IMG/VR virus record: IMGVR_UViG_3300050821_000980
Location: 1 to 42,773 of that record
Reading direction: 5' to 3' (one strand)
Origin: a virus
DNA length: 42,773 bases
Shown here: piece by piece, positions 1 through 6,210 of the stretch
How positions within the stretch are numbered: the first letter of the stretch is position 1
Layout of the letters: each line of letters starts with the position of its first letter
Made by a program: the position numbers and the translations under genes
The notes under the pieces: generated by a model
Told to the model about the DNA's origin: nothing
Databases searched by the model: none
What the model saw: the letters and a program-made list of their open reading frames with translations, nothing else

Positions 1-64
1 GCGGCGGCGGCGGCGGCGGCGGCGGCGTAGGCGTCGTTTCGTAATTTCAGCCAGTCGATTCTCT
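1..64. repeat. Terminal direct repeat, left copy (circular closure)
   Basis: These 64 bases are identical to the last 64 of the window (42710-42773). A gene on the minus strand reads through the join in frame. The simplest reading is that the sequence was assembled as a circle (or from circularly permuted DNA) and cut inside a low-complexity repeat, not that the phage has a 64-bp terminal repeat. Confidence 0.9.
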
Positions 65-509
65 TCGCGCTTCCATCAACCACTTTTTGATAAGCGTCGG
101 CCACGTCCTGAATTGACTTCTTTGATTGCTTGCTTTTGGCGAATTGGATAGTCCCGAATTTCGGATCAGTCAACAGCCAGATTGCAAATTTCGGCCATAC
201 CAGCGATAAGTCTGCTCCCACTTTCGGAGCGCTCAAGAACTGTTCCGGCCAGAGTTTTGAGCGGCCATTTGTCAGCGACTCGAAAATATTATCTTCGAGT
301 TTCGCCAGGATTGTAGGAATGCCAAGCTCCGGCTCGTAAGCCGCATGACTTGAGGAATGGACCGTGCATCCCACCGCACAGCCCTTGCCATTCTCCCAGT
401 ACAGGCCACGAATGATTTCATCGGCCTCCCGGTGTGCCCTGACTCGGGCGAGGTAGAAATCCTTCACTTCTTGCTTACCGTGGAACGCTAGTAGTTTATT
501 TTCATTCAT
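1..509 (-). CDS. Ala/Tyr-tract phage protein, N-terminal part (gene crosses the circular join)
   Basis: The gene starts at the ATG at 509-507 (protein begins MNENKLLAFHGK) and runs off base 1, continuing at 42709 and ending at 42520. Joined length is 232 residues. The N-terminal ~155 residues form a compact domain with the stretch WENGKGCAVGCTVHSS, which I remember as a hallmark of a widespread uncharacterised phage family; its function is unknown to me. The domain is followed by NDAY and then a tract of almost pure alanine with regularly placed tyrosines, encoded by GCC and TAC codons. The downstream half is described in the entry ending at base 42773. The gene lies in the leftward unit just after the GIY-YIG nuclease. 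Confidence 0.88.
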   Translation of the reverse strand, partial: MNENKLLAFHGKQEVKDFYLARVRAHREADEIIRGLYWENGKGCAVGCTVHSSSHAAYEPELGIPTILAKLEDNIFESLTNGRSKLWPEQFLSAPKVGADLSLVWPKFAIWLLTDPKFGTIQFAKSKQSKKSIQDVADAYQKVVDGSAKRIDWLKLRNDAYAAAAAAAA

Positions 510-608
510 TCGGCTTATTCTCCCTCATTCTTGGATTGCGTTTATCCCAACTCTTCCATCGACAAGTCGGCTTGCAGAACTTTTGCCAGTCCCGAGTTGG
601 ACAGAATT
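502..608 (-). other. Short inter-gene stretch with a start-less second zinc-ribbon-like reading frame
   Basis: Between the nuclease stop (611-609) and the next ATG (509) the minus strand has an open frame, 612 to its TGA at 504-502, reading VKFCPTRDWQKFCKPTC and onward. It repeats the WQKFC-x3-C end of the neighbouring nuclease's zinc motif but has no ATG, GTG or TTG start. It lies one base back (-1) from the nuclease frame. It is either a decayed duplicate, the product of a frameshift, or chance. Confidence 0.35.
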
Positions 609-1007
609 TTACTTACTCCAGCCTTTTCCGGTCCTGCATTTGGTGCTACAGAACTTCTGCCACCATCTTTTTTGCACGAACTTAGTTCTGCAAACTGCAC
701 ACGGAACTTTCCTAACCTCACCCCTCTTCAACGGCAAAGAATATTTAGGACCAAGCTCAGCTTCTAGCTGCTGCTCAAAAAGGAGGGCTTTCCTGGGATC
801 ATCGAAAGCCCAAAATCTAAACTCATCACTTGGCAACACCCGATCCACGCTGCCAATGACGTTATGATGGCCGATTCTCCCGATTGGGCATTGAGAATAT
901 CCGACGTATAGGGCAATACCTCCCCTAAACCACGCATAAACCCCTAAAGAGTTGGCTTCCATGAAGTCTTTACCGCTTATTGTTAGATTAGGCTCTCTAT
1001 AATCCAT
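609..1007 (-). CDS. GIY-YIG family endonuclease with C-terminal zinc ribbon
   Basis: 132 residues. The GIY-YIG signature is present as GVY (22-24) and YVG (34-36), followed by R44, H47 and a glutamate (E78, in LLFEQQLEAEL) at the places expected for the catalytic Arg, His and metal-binding Glu. The C-terminus has C103-x2-C106 and C120-x3-C124, a zinc-ribbon layout. Such single-domain GIY-YIG enzymes cut DNA and in phages act as free-standing homing enzymes or in DNA processing; the target here is unknown. A near-consensus promoter sits directly upstream, so the message would begin almost at the ATG (leaderless). An alternative start is M16, just before the GIY block. Confidence 0.8.
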   Translation of the reverse strand: MDYREPNLTISGKDFMEANSLGVYAWFRGGIALYVGYSQCPIGRIGHHNVIGSVDRVLPSDEFRFWAFDDPRKALLFEQQLEAELGPKYSLPLKRGEVRKVPCAVCRTKFVQKRWWQKFCSTKCRTGKGWSK

Positions 1008-1015
1008 ATAATGGC

Positions 1016-1043
1016 ATTATCTACATTTGTACTCATCTGTCAA
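1016..1043 (-). promoter_or_regulatory. Sigma70-type promoter inside the leftward unit
   Basis: On the minus strand: TTGACA (1043-1038), a 16-base spacer, then GATAAT (1021-1016). The expected start point is about 1009, only two bases before the ATG at 1007, so the nuclease would be made from a leaderless message. It would also boost the Ala/Tyr-tract gene downstream. Confidence 0.6.
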
Positions 1044-1055
1044 GGGCTTTCTTCG

Positions 1056-1295
1056 TTACTTCGTACTTTCCTGTATTGTTTTCCACAATCGACCCGTACT
1101 AGCTTCCGGCAATGCGTTGCCCTCTTTGCCGACATCTCGAAATCCTCCACGATTCGAAAGGGTGCTTGATCTGGCATTGTCCTTGTCGGGAATCCGGGGT
1201 GTCTTTACTCTTCCACACCACGGACATGCAGCAGGTAAAAACGCAGCCCTTAGCCGACGAGTCGAGCAGCCGGCTGATTCGCAAGTGAAGGTCAT
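1056..1295 (-). CDS. Small Cys-containing protein
   Basis: 79 residues. The ATG overlaps the stop of the preceding small gene (ATGA at 1295-1292), which supports it over the longer shadow frame here. C5, C10 and a CPWC at 24-27 suggest a zinc site in the first third; the rest is polar and low in hydrophobic residues, probably disordered. Function not recognised. Confidence 0.6.
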   Translation of the reverse strand: MTFTCESAGCSTRRLRAAFLPAACPWCGRVKTPRIPDKDNARSSTLSNRGGFRDVGKEGNALPEASTGRLWKTIQESTK

Positions 1296-1423
1296 TCGAA
1301 ATCCTCATCGTCTTCTTCCATCTCAGGGCAACGGTGACAGCAATCATCGGGAGCTTCTTCGGATTCATGATCTTCCAGATCGCAATAACACAACCCGTCA
1401 CAAATAGGGCATATGTGACACAC
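1292..1423 (-). CDS. 43-residue cysteine-rich acidic protein
   Basis: The start is a GTG at 1423-1421 preceded by GGAGGG at 7-base spacing, which overlaps the end of the upstream gene. The 43-residue product has eight cysteines (2, 5, 8, 12, 14, 28, 29, 32), giving C-x2-C-x2-C-x3-C-x-C and CC-x2-C, and a strongly acidic tail (EMEEDDEDFE). It very likely binds zinc. The stop overlaps the next ATG. Such proteins are common in phage early regions; no specific function is recognised. Confidence 0.65.
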   Translation of the reverse strand: MCHICPICDGLCYCDLEDHESEEAPDDCCHRCPEMEEDDEDFE

Positions 1424-1427
1424 TGTT

Positions 1428-1628
1428 TTACCCTCCCACCTTGTACTCGGTATTTGGCCGAACGCCCCGAGTCGAAATAGTTACTCCCTTGTCTCGAAGC
1501 TGCTCGATACAATTCCAAACGCTGCGTTTCGATACTTTGAGGGCAAATCCTACTTCTCGGGCCGAGAGCCACAGGTCCATTTTCGACGCTCGATACAGGA
1601 AATCGGCTATGGATTGGTAGGGGTTCAC
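1428..1628 (-). CDS. Helix-turn-helix DNA-binding protein
   Basis: 66 residues from a GTG at 1628-1626 that overlaps the upstream TGA (GTGA) and has AAGGA nine bases ahead. The block LSAREVGFALKVSKRSVWNC followed by a basic wing ending in TEYKV fits an HTH_11-like winged helix of the kind seen in phage replication or regulatory proteins. It sits directly after the replication genes, so it may help origin recognition or regulate the unit. A TTG at 1667 would give a 79-residue form. Confidence 0.6.
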   Translation of the reverse strand: MNPYQSIADFLYRASKMDLWLSAREVGFALKVSKRSVWNCIEQLRDKGVTISTRGVRPNTEYKVGG

Positions 1629-2080
1629 AGTTTCTTTTCCTTTGCAGTTTGGTGTATTTTCTCCCAAGCTTCAGCCAGGCTGATATATTCATTTGGGTGC
1701 GGTCTGGCCACTCGGGGAGGTAGTTCGCCTTCTTTCAGCTTCACCACTGCAACTCTTCGATTCCCCTTGGCATCTTGCCAAATCCGCAATTTGGAAGTTT
1801 GTGGGTAGGGCTCATACCAGTTCTTAATAGGCACAAATTCCACACTCATCGGATCGAAATAAGTCTTTTCATCCGGCAATCGGCTTACCACATCGGAAAT
1901 CTTTGGCATAAACGTGCATTCATCAAGGCATCGCCGGAAAGACTCTTCCAGCAAGTGCGCCGGATGCTTTGCAAGAGCCTCAACGTAGATTGCCTTTTCG
2001 TTGTAAGACAATGGCTCCTTCCGGTTGAAGTGAAGATCGAGAAATCCGACCCACTTCAACACAGTGTTCATCGACCCCAT
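1625..2080 (-). CDS. Putative replicative helicase loader/accessory protein
   Basis: 151 residues from ATG 2080 (an ATG at 2071 is also possible). The N-terminal half is helical; the segment YNEKAIYVEALAKHP, then LLEESFRRCLDECTFMPKISDVV resembles the helical N-terminal domain of G39P-type helicase loaders, in which a conserved F-x-P-x-x-x-(D/E) turn follows the third helix. The C-terminal half is charged. It overlaps the replication initiator gene by 101 bases, the usual arrangement for initiator/loader pairs. The assignment rests on pattern and position, not on a clear family match. Confidence 0.45.
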   Translation of the reverse strand: MGSMNTVLKWVGFLDLHFNRKEPLSYNEKAIYVEALAKHPAHLLEESFRRCLDECTFMPKISDVVSRLPDEKTYFDPMSVEFVPIKNWYEPYPQTSKLRIWQDAKGNRRVAVVKLKEGELPPRVARPHPNEYISLAEAWEKIHQTAKEKKL

Positions 2081-2807
2081 AATGTTTGGCGAGTTCGATT
2101 GTTTCCCTGATGGATTGCTCAATTTGTCGCTCACGTTTCCCTCCGCTCTTTGGTACTTCATCCTGCCAGCGCATTTGATTTAGGAATGTGGCCGGGTACG
2201 GTACGTACTGAATGTCCTGCCATTGTTCGGATTGCTTCCAGCACTCTAGTCCGGCTATTACTGCTGGCCAATTGGCATCATCCTTGACCTTCGACAGCCA
2301 TTTCACCCTAGCTGCACCCTTGCCTACTTTTTTAGGGTAGTTCTCCCAGAAGGTTTCAAAGCCAGGTAACTCGCTCATCGAATTTTGATGAGCAATAGGT
2401 TTTGAATTTGAATTACTCTGTACTCTGTACTCTGTACTCTGAGCAAGCATGTTGCTAGCATCCTGCTTGCACGGTGCTAGCACGCTAATGGAAAATGCCC
2501 CAATTCCTTCAAAGAAGTTGTTTTCTATCAATGGTTTAACTGCATTCATCAATTCTGCCTCAGTCACCCTAATTCGGAACGCCAAATTCTTTGGCTCCAT
2601 CTCGATTGTCCCATCAAGGCTCTCACTTGCTATCAACCAGAGCATTGGTGCTAGCGCCTTGCTAGCAAGTTGCAAGCATTGGAAGTCGCAGTCATCGAGT
2701 AGTTTCCTGTGTAGTCTGATCCACGGTGGGCGACGGTGCTTATAATGCTGAAATTCGGACCACTTTTTAGCTTTGAGGCTGGACTTCTCTGGTGGAATGG
2801 TAAGCGT
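1980..2807 (-). CDS. Replication initiator / DnaD-like replisome organiser
   Basis: The frame is open from 2840 to 1980. The N-terminal part (KWSEFQHYKHRRPPWIRLH, then KLLDDCDF and ASKALAPMLWLIASE) is a winged-helix type domain typical of phage replication proteins as I know them; the C-terminal part (FETFWENYPKKVGKGAARVKW, followed by W-rich helices to PYPATFLNQ) is the DnaD-like segment of phage O-type initiators. There is no in-frame ATG, GTG or TTG before 2675, where a TTG would cut off the conserved N-terminus. A strong AAGGAGG lies at 2817-2811, so a near-cognate start (ACG at 2807, or ATT at 2798) is my best guess; TTG 2675 is the conservative alternative. Confidence 0.65.
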   Translation of the reverse strand, partial: TLTIPPEKSSLKAKKWSEFQHYKHRRPPWIRLHRKLLDDCDFQCLQLASKALAPMLWLIASESLDGTIEMEPKNLAFRIRVTEAELMNAVKPLIENNFFEGIGAFSISVLAPCKQDASNMLAQSTEYRVQSNSNSKPIAHQNSMSELPGFETFWENYPKKVGKGAARVKWLSKVKDDANWPAVIAGLECWKQSEQWQDIQYVPYPATFLNQMRWQDEVPKSGGKRERQIEQSIRETIELAKHYGVDEHCVEVGRISRSSLQPEGAIVLQRKGNLR

Positions 2808-2978
2808 AACCCCTCCTTGAAAGGGTGGGGCTGGAGAAGTTCAAGGCAACTCCAGCCCACTAGAGAGAAAGAGGAACACGTGCTAAGAGAGTACATACAC
2901 CATCTCCTGTATGATTAGCAAGTACCAATTTTCGAATAGTTACTAATTTCGATCAGGCGTGTTCGGAAAGTAAACAGG

Positions 2979-3170
2979 TCAGTCGAGAATCTTGGTTAGT
3001 TCTTCGGCACATTTCCCCAGAGTCATGTCTTCGAGGTCAACGTCCATTCTAGAGAAAGGGCCTGTAGGGAAATCCTTTGTCCACTTCTCGGCCAGTCCGA
3101 ATAGTTGCTCCAGCTTGGCTTGTATTTCCGGTGGGTGATGCTGAGATTTCAGGTATTCTTTCAGGGTCAT
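2979..3170 (-). CDS. Small hypothetical protein
   Basis: 63 residues beginning MTLKEYLKSQHHPPEIQ. The ATG overlaps the upstream TGA (ATGA), indicating translational coupling. It is helical and charged, with no cysteine cluster and no membrane segment. Function not recognised. Confidence 0.65.
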   Translation of the reverse strand: MTLKEYLKSQHHPPEIQAKLEQLFGLAEKWTKDFPTGPFSRMDVDLEDMTLGKCAEELTKILD

Positions 3171-3352
3171 CGAATCCTCCAGCTCTTTCGAAACTCATCA
3201 TCGACAATCTCGTCAATCTCAGTTCTTTTTCCCCATAGTACAGTTACGCCAATCGTGCCCCATCGAAGAACGATGTAAGCCCCGACTATGACGAAGTATG
3301 CGGAAATGAGAAATCCGACAAATTGAAAAAAGGCTATTACGTTTTCGGACAT
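3167..3352 (-). CDS. Small single-pass membrane protein
   Basis: 61 residues from ATG 3352, chosen because GGAG lies six bases upstream (3362-3359); a longer frame to 3562 only shadows the ERF gene. A hydrophobic segment spans about residues 5-35 (FFQFVGFLISAYFVIVGAYI), followed by a charged cytoplasmic-type tail. Function not recognised; it sits between the recombination and replication genes. Confidence 0.7.
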   Translation of the reverse strand: MSENVIAFFQFVGFLISAYFVIVGAYIVLRWGTIGVTVLWGKRTEIDEIVDDEFRKSWRIR

Positions 3353-3447
3353 GGAAGCTCCTTTTCGATTATTCCGAGGAGAGGGCCAGAACCCAGTCAA
3401 TCCGGCCCACATCCTCGACCTGCCGTCACGGGGGTAGCGGCAAACTC

Positions 3448-4236
3448 TTAACCTTCGACCTCGATATTCAACTTCTCGCACAGAGCCAATAAGCCCTTCT
3501 CGTACTCTGCGGGAACCTTCCAGCCGTCTTTTCCGGTAGTCCGGTTCTTTAGCCATTTGCATCCGGTATCCGAAAAGAAGGCTTGGAGCTGCGGTACTGC
3601 TGTGAGTCCTCCGACGAAGATGTAATGCCCATTCATTTCCTCGGGCCGATGGATGATAAGTTTGGCTTCTGGCTGAATCTGGCTCATAGCGTCGATGGCT
3701 GTCTGATTTCCCTTTGCGGCTGATTCGGCTATCTTGTTGGCCGCGACAGCCTTTGCCTTGTTCTTGCTCTCATCGAAAGAGGGCGCTGCACTCGCTTCGA
3801 CATCATTGCCGACAGCCAGGTTGAAGATAAAGATAATGGCGTACTTTCGGGAGCCTGTTAAAGCCTTGTACACGGCTTTGTCGGTCCCGTCGTAGCCGCC
3901 ACCGGGGAAATGCCAGACGCGCTTTTCTCCTGATTCGGCATCTTCGAGGGTCCATTCGACGATCACATCGACAATATAGCCTTTGTCGATCTTGTGCGGG
4001 TGAGTTTCGAGATAAAACGCTCCATCCGCTTTTCGGAGGAGAGTTCCACTAAGCAGTAACTTGTGTTGGTACATGAGCTTGCCGACAGCTACAACTGCAT
4101 CTTCAATACGCAGGTAGCCTCCCCCTCCCATTTGCGCATCGAATTTGCCTTTCTTCTTTACGGCTCCAGCTTCGGCTTGGATGGCAAGAATCTTTTCGGC
4201 AAGGCTCTGTTTCGGTGCTTCGACATTCTCGGCCAT
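3448..4236 (-). CDS. ERF-family single-strand annealing recombinase
   Basis: 262 residues. ERF-family hallmarks are visible: an N-terminal helix region, YLRIEDAVVAVGKLMYQHKLLLSG, the strand WTLEDAESGEKRVWHFPGGG, and GTDKAVYKALTGSRKYAIIFIFNL followed by G-D-V-E, which matches the family's K-A-x-T-x-A-x-K-Y block and the G-(N/D)-D motif. ERF proteins bind single-stranded DNA and anneal complementary strands, allowing phage DNA to circularise or recombine. The C-terminal ~60 residues (from HYIFVGGL) form an extra domain. The ATG overlaps the upstream stop as TAATG. Confidence 0.85.
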   Translation of the reverse strand: MAENVEAPKQSLAEKILAIQAEAGAVKKKGKFDAQMGGGGYLRIEDAVVAVGKLMYQHKLLLSGTLLRKADGAFYLETHPHKIDKGYIVDVIVEWTLEDAESGEKRVWHFPGGGYDGTDKAVYKALTGSRKYAIIFIFNLAVGNDVEASAAPSFDESKNKAKAVAANKIAESAAKGNQTAIDAMSQIQPEAKLIIHRPEEMNGHYIFVGGLTAVPQLQAFFSDTGCKWLKNRTTGKDGWKVPAEYEKGLLALCEKLNIEVEG

Positions 4237-4421
4237 TAGACACTCTCCCTTTGTGCTTTTCGAAGATAATCGGCACGGTCAGCTCGACGTTCTGCATATT
4301 CCCGAGTCGCTGCATTGTAAAGGCGGTATTGCTCATCATCGGATAAGTCCCAATAGTTGCAGCCAAACTCGGACTGGACCATTCCCTCGAAGATAGCTTG
4401 TATTTCTTCTTTGTAATCCAT
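4236..4421 (-). CDS. Small hypothetical protein upstream of ERF
   Basis: 61 residues, helical and charged, with aromatic-rich centre (FGCNYWDLSDDEQYRLY). Its ATG overlaps the upstream TGA (TGATG), and its stop overlaps the ERF start, so it is translated together with ERF. No family recognised. Confidence 0.7.
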   Translation of the reverse strand: MDYKEEIQAIFEGMVQSEFGCNYWDLSDDEQYRLYNAATREYAERRADRADYLRKAQRESV

Positions 4422-4684
4422 CAGATTCGGCCCTCCTCTTTGGTTTCGATAAACAGCGGCCCTCTATCGTCGAATAGCACGATTGCATGATTCGATTTCG
4501 AGGCTACAGGACCACTTGGATGTATTGGGAACTTCTTCATGGCCGCAAGTAATCTAGCTTCCGGCCAATCGGCTCCAAAGAGCATTCCCGGGACCGAGGA
4601 TCGAAACGTATGCACCGAGCCATCATGTATCTGGATCATTTCAATGGCTTTTTCGTATGGGATGACTTCCAATTCTTCGGCCAT
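4421..4684 (-). CDS. Small hypothetical protein
   Basis: 87 residues, mixed alpha/beta pattern: EVIPYEKAIEMIQIHDGSVHT, then FGADWPEARLLAAM and a C-terminal beta segment (HAIVLFDDRGPLFIET). Start and stop both overlap neighbours (TAATG and TGATG). I do not recognise the family. Confidence 0.7.
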   Translation of the reverse strand: MAEELEVIPYEKAIEMIQIHDGSVHTFRSSVPGMLFGADWPEARLLAAMKKFPIHPSGPVASKSNHAIVLFDDRGPLFIETKEEGRI

Positions 4685-4836
4685 TATATTCGGCCCTCCC
4701 TTTCAAGGTAGTCTTCCCGGTCCATTGGGACATAATGCCCCCAACTCCCATCGAGGCACATATTGGTTGAACTATGCTCTTCCCAGTTCAGGTGGCAATT
4801 TCGACAATATGGAGCGGTAATCTCGGCCCCAGCCAT
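4684..4836 (-). CDS. Small Cys/His protein
   Basis: 50 residues from ATG 4836; a longer form from 4893 would overlap the upstream gene by 47 bases. The sequence APYCRNCHLNWEEHSSTNMC gives C-x2-C-H, then H and C spaced as a zinc finger. It ends at the TAATG overlap with the next gene. Probable zinc-binding protein of unknown role. Confidence 0.6.
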   Translation of the reverse strand: MAGAEITAPYCRNCHLNWEEHSSTNMCLDGSWGHYVPMDREDYLEREGRI

Positions 4837-4846
4837 AATCAGTTCT

Positions 4847-5038
4847 TCAGACCTGTCCACTTGGCACCTCCGTGAAGTAAGCCGAGCGCACATAATTGTC
4901 TTTATGGTTCGCGCAAACTTCTAGCGTAAATTTGACATTGGTGTTATGGGAGAAGAGGAACATTTGCGAAAAGTCATGGTCGAGCGTTCCATCTTTCCCA
5001 TGTTCGGAGCATGGGCAAGTTTTCTTTTTACGGCTCAT
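4847..5038 (-). CDS. Small Cys-containing protein
   Basis: 63 residues from ATG 5038, which overlaps the upstream TGA (ATGA). It opens MSRKKKTCPCSEHGKDGT (C8, C10 and H13) and has a later C and H (VCANH), a possible zinc site. Function not recognised. Confidence 0.62.
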   Translation of the reverse strand: MSRKKKTCPCSEHGKDGTLDHDFSQMFLFSHNTNVKFTLEVCANHKDNYVRSAYFTEVPSGQV

Positions 5039-5295
5039 CGAATCCCCACAATCGACCGCACATTCTGCAATGTCCGGCATCCGACACATAGACCATCTCC
5101 GGCGTTGAGCGCCGATTTGCCGCATTTGGTACATTTGACGAATAACGGTTCGCCTCGGCCAATGGTTTCCTTGATTTCGACATCATGGCAACCATACTTT
5201 GCGAGTGTGACATCGACATTTTCGATAATGCCGCGCATGTCGATGATTTCGTCTAACAGGGCTTCGAGTGTGATGCGCTTCGCTTCGGATGTCAT
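5035..5295 (-). CDS. Zinc-ribbon protein
   Basis: 86 residues from ATG 5295, preceded by GGAGG at five bases and overlapping the upstream TGA. The N-terminal half is a helical, coiled-coil-like region; the C-terminal half carries C-x2-C (VKCTKCGKSALN) and C-x2-C (GLCVGCRTL), a four-cysteine zinc ribbon. Likely nucleic-acid or protein binding; exact role unknown. Confidence 0.68.
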   Translation of the reverse strand: MTSEAKRITLEALLDEIIDMRGIIENVDVTLAKYGCHDVEIKETIGRGEPLFVKCTKCGKSALNAGDGLCVGCRTLQNVRSIVGIR

Positions 5296-5519
5296 AAGAA
5301 CCTCCCAAACCAATAGATTAGAGTCCAAAGAATGCCGCCACCGATGATCCCAAAAAACAGGCCCCATCCGATTTCGACCAGATCGGAGTCAAACGCTTGC
5401 CCGCGTTCGGCTTCCTCGGGTCGAGGATCGAGTGTGATGATGTAATCGGCTTCGTCAAGACGTTTTGAAGCTTGACGGTAGTTCGATTCGTACCATTTTT
5501 CGGACTGGTGTTTGTTCAT
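5292..5519 (-). CDS. Small C-terminally anchored membrane protein
   Basis: 75 residues. The first 50 are polar and charged; the last ~22 (IGWGLFFGIIGGGILWTLIY plus a short end) form one membrane helix, so it would be a tail-anchored protein with its soluble part in the cytoplasm. ATGA overlaps on both sides couple it to its neighbours. Confidence 0.7.
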   Translation of the reverse strand: MNKHQSEKWYESNYRQASKRLDEADYIITLDPRPEEAERGQAFDSDLVEIGWGLFFGIIGGGILWTLIYWFGRFL

Positions 5520-5698
5520 TTCTCTCCACTCCCCGCTTTAACCTTTAATTCAGCTCGCTTGCGGACGGCATCAACCCAAATGGCGTTTTGTTTTTCGTGA
5601 TGAATCTTTGCTTGGCATAATTCTTTGAACGCATCTTGCACTGCCACCAAGCAACGATCTTCATATTCCTGTGCTTTTTCGAGTGCAGTTTTGTTCAT
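5516..5698 (-). CDS. Small helical protein
   Basis: 60 residues, almost entirely predicted helix, rich in Glu, Lys and Ala (KAQEYEDRCLVAVQDAF). ATGA overlap with the upstream gene. Function not recognised. Confidence 0.66.
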   Translation of the reverse strand: MNKTALEKAQEYEDRCLVAVQDAFKELCQAKIHHEKQNAIWVDAVRKRAELKVKAGSGEK

Positions 5699-5907
5699 TT
5701 ATCCCCCTCAGCAAGTTTGATGGCTGCTTTGAGCTTATCCAGATCGAAATAGCTCAGATGGTCGTGCGCTTCTAGATGCTCCATTTCATTGAGTGCCGAC
5801 TTGCACGCTTCGACTAGCGCATCCCTTTCCTTTTTGACCTGCAAGGCGGTTAGGGAGAGTTTTTCGAAACTTCGGTTAAGTTCCCGAATTGCTTCAATGT
5901 GGCTCAT
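5695..5907 (-). CDS. Small coiled-coil protein with phage ALVEAC-type module
   Basis: 70 residues from ATG 5907, which overlaps the upstream TGA; an ATG at 5928 lies within the upstream mini-gene. It is a two-helix protein with the block ERDALVEACKSALNEMEH and later DLDKLKAAIKLAE. The same block pattern occurs at the C-terminus of the HNH nuclease at 40284-40943, so the two genes share a module. Common in phage genomes, with no known function. Confidence 0.7.
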   Translation of the reverse strand: MSHIEAIRELNRSFEKLSLTALQVKKERDALVEACKSALNEMEHLEAHDHLSYFDLDKLKAAIKLAEGDK

Positions 5908-5990
5908 CGGCACACCATCCAAATCCACGGAGCAATGGCAGCTCCGATCATGGCGAAGTTTCGGAGATGGTCACGCAGTTGGTCGATCAT
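5904..5990 (-). CDS. 28-residue mini-gene
   Basis: The frame runs MIDQLRDHLRNF and then a hydrophobic stretch AMIGAAIAPWIWMV. Both its start and its stop are ATGA overlaps with neighbouring genes (5990-5987 and 5907-5904), which argues that it is translated. It could be a small membrane peptide, or simply a coupling device between its neighbours. Confidence 0.5.
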   Translation of the reverse strand: MIDQLRDHLRNFAMIGAAIAPWIWMVCR

Positions 5991-6139
5991 GGCTTTTGTC
6001 CTTTCGGCGCAAGGTATTGTTTGATTGCCTGAACAAGTATTTCGGATACCGACATTCCCCGAGTAACAGCAGCAACCTTTAAGGCTTGCCACAGGTCGGT
6101 GGGAATGTTTCTAACGCTAATTGTTGTGTATTCTTTCAT
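5987..6139 (-). CDS. Ribbon-helix-helix (Arc/CopG-type) DNA-binding protein
   Basis: 50 residues from ATG 6139 with GAGGAG just upstream. The sequence KEYTTISVRNIPTDLWQALK, then AAVTRGMSVSEILVQAIKQY is a textbook ribbon-helix-helix: a short strand (TTISVRN), helix A, the turn at GMS and helix B. Dimers of this fold bind DNA with the paired strands and usually act as repressors. It lies third in the leftward unit, so it is an early-expressed candidate regulator of the control region at 6745-7459. Confidence 0.8.
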   Translation of the reverse strand: MKEYTTISVRNIPTDLWQALKVAAVTRGMSVSEILVQAIKQYLAPKGQKP

Positions 6140-6210
6140 TTGACTCCTCGAAGCTTAGTCACTTCCGAAGGCCCTCGACTCATCGGCGAAGGCTATCGGG
6201 AGGGGCTAAG
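6140..6210. other. Short non-coding spacer
   Basis: About 70 bases with no supported gene. It carries the ribosome binding site of the ribbon-helix-helix gene. GC-rich short inverted matches occur around 6160-6200 but no clear terminator with a T-run is visible on the minus strand. Confidence 0.4.

Noticed and set aside
1099-1692. Leftward 197-residue frame
   Set aside because: It runs across the HTH gene and two small Cys genes whose starts overlap their neighbours' stops; its composition is random-like.
2651-2896. Leftward 81-residue frame with a very good ribosome site (AGGAG, seven bases before ATG 2896)
   Set aside because: Its sequence has no domain pattern and shadows the replication initiator's N-terminus in another frame. 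Kept only as a possible frameshift start for that gene.
4539-5347. Rightward frames at 4539-4820, 4896-5108 and 4946-5347
   Set aside because: They oppose a tightly coupled leftward gene string and have no ribosome sites or domain patterns.
5991-6092. Upstream extension of the 28-residue gene to a 62-residue form
   Set aside because: It would lie fully inside the ribbon-helix-helix gene, whose own frame is convincing; the ATGA overlap fixes the shorter start.
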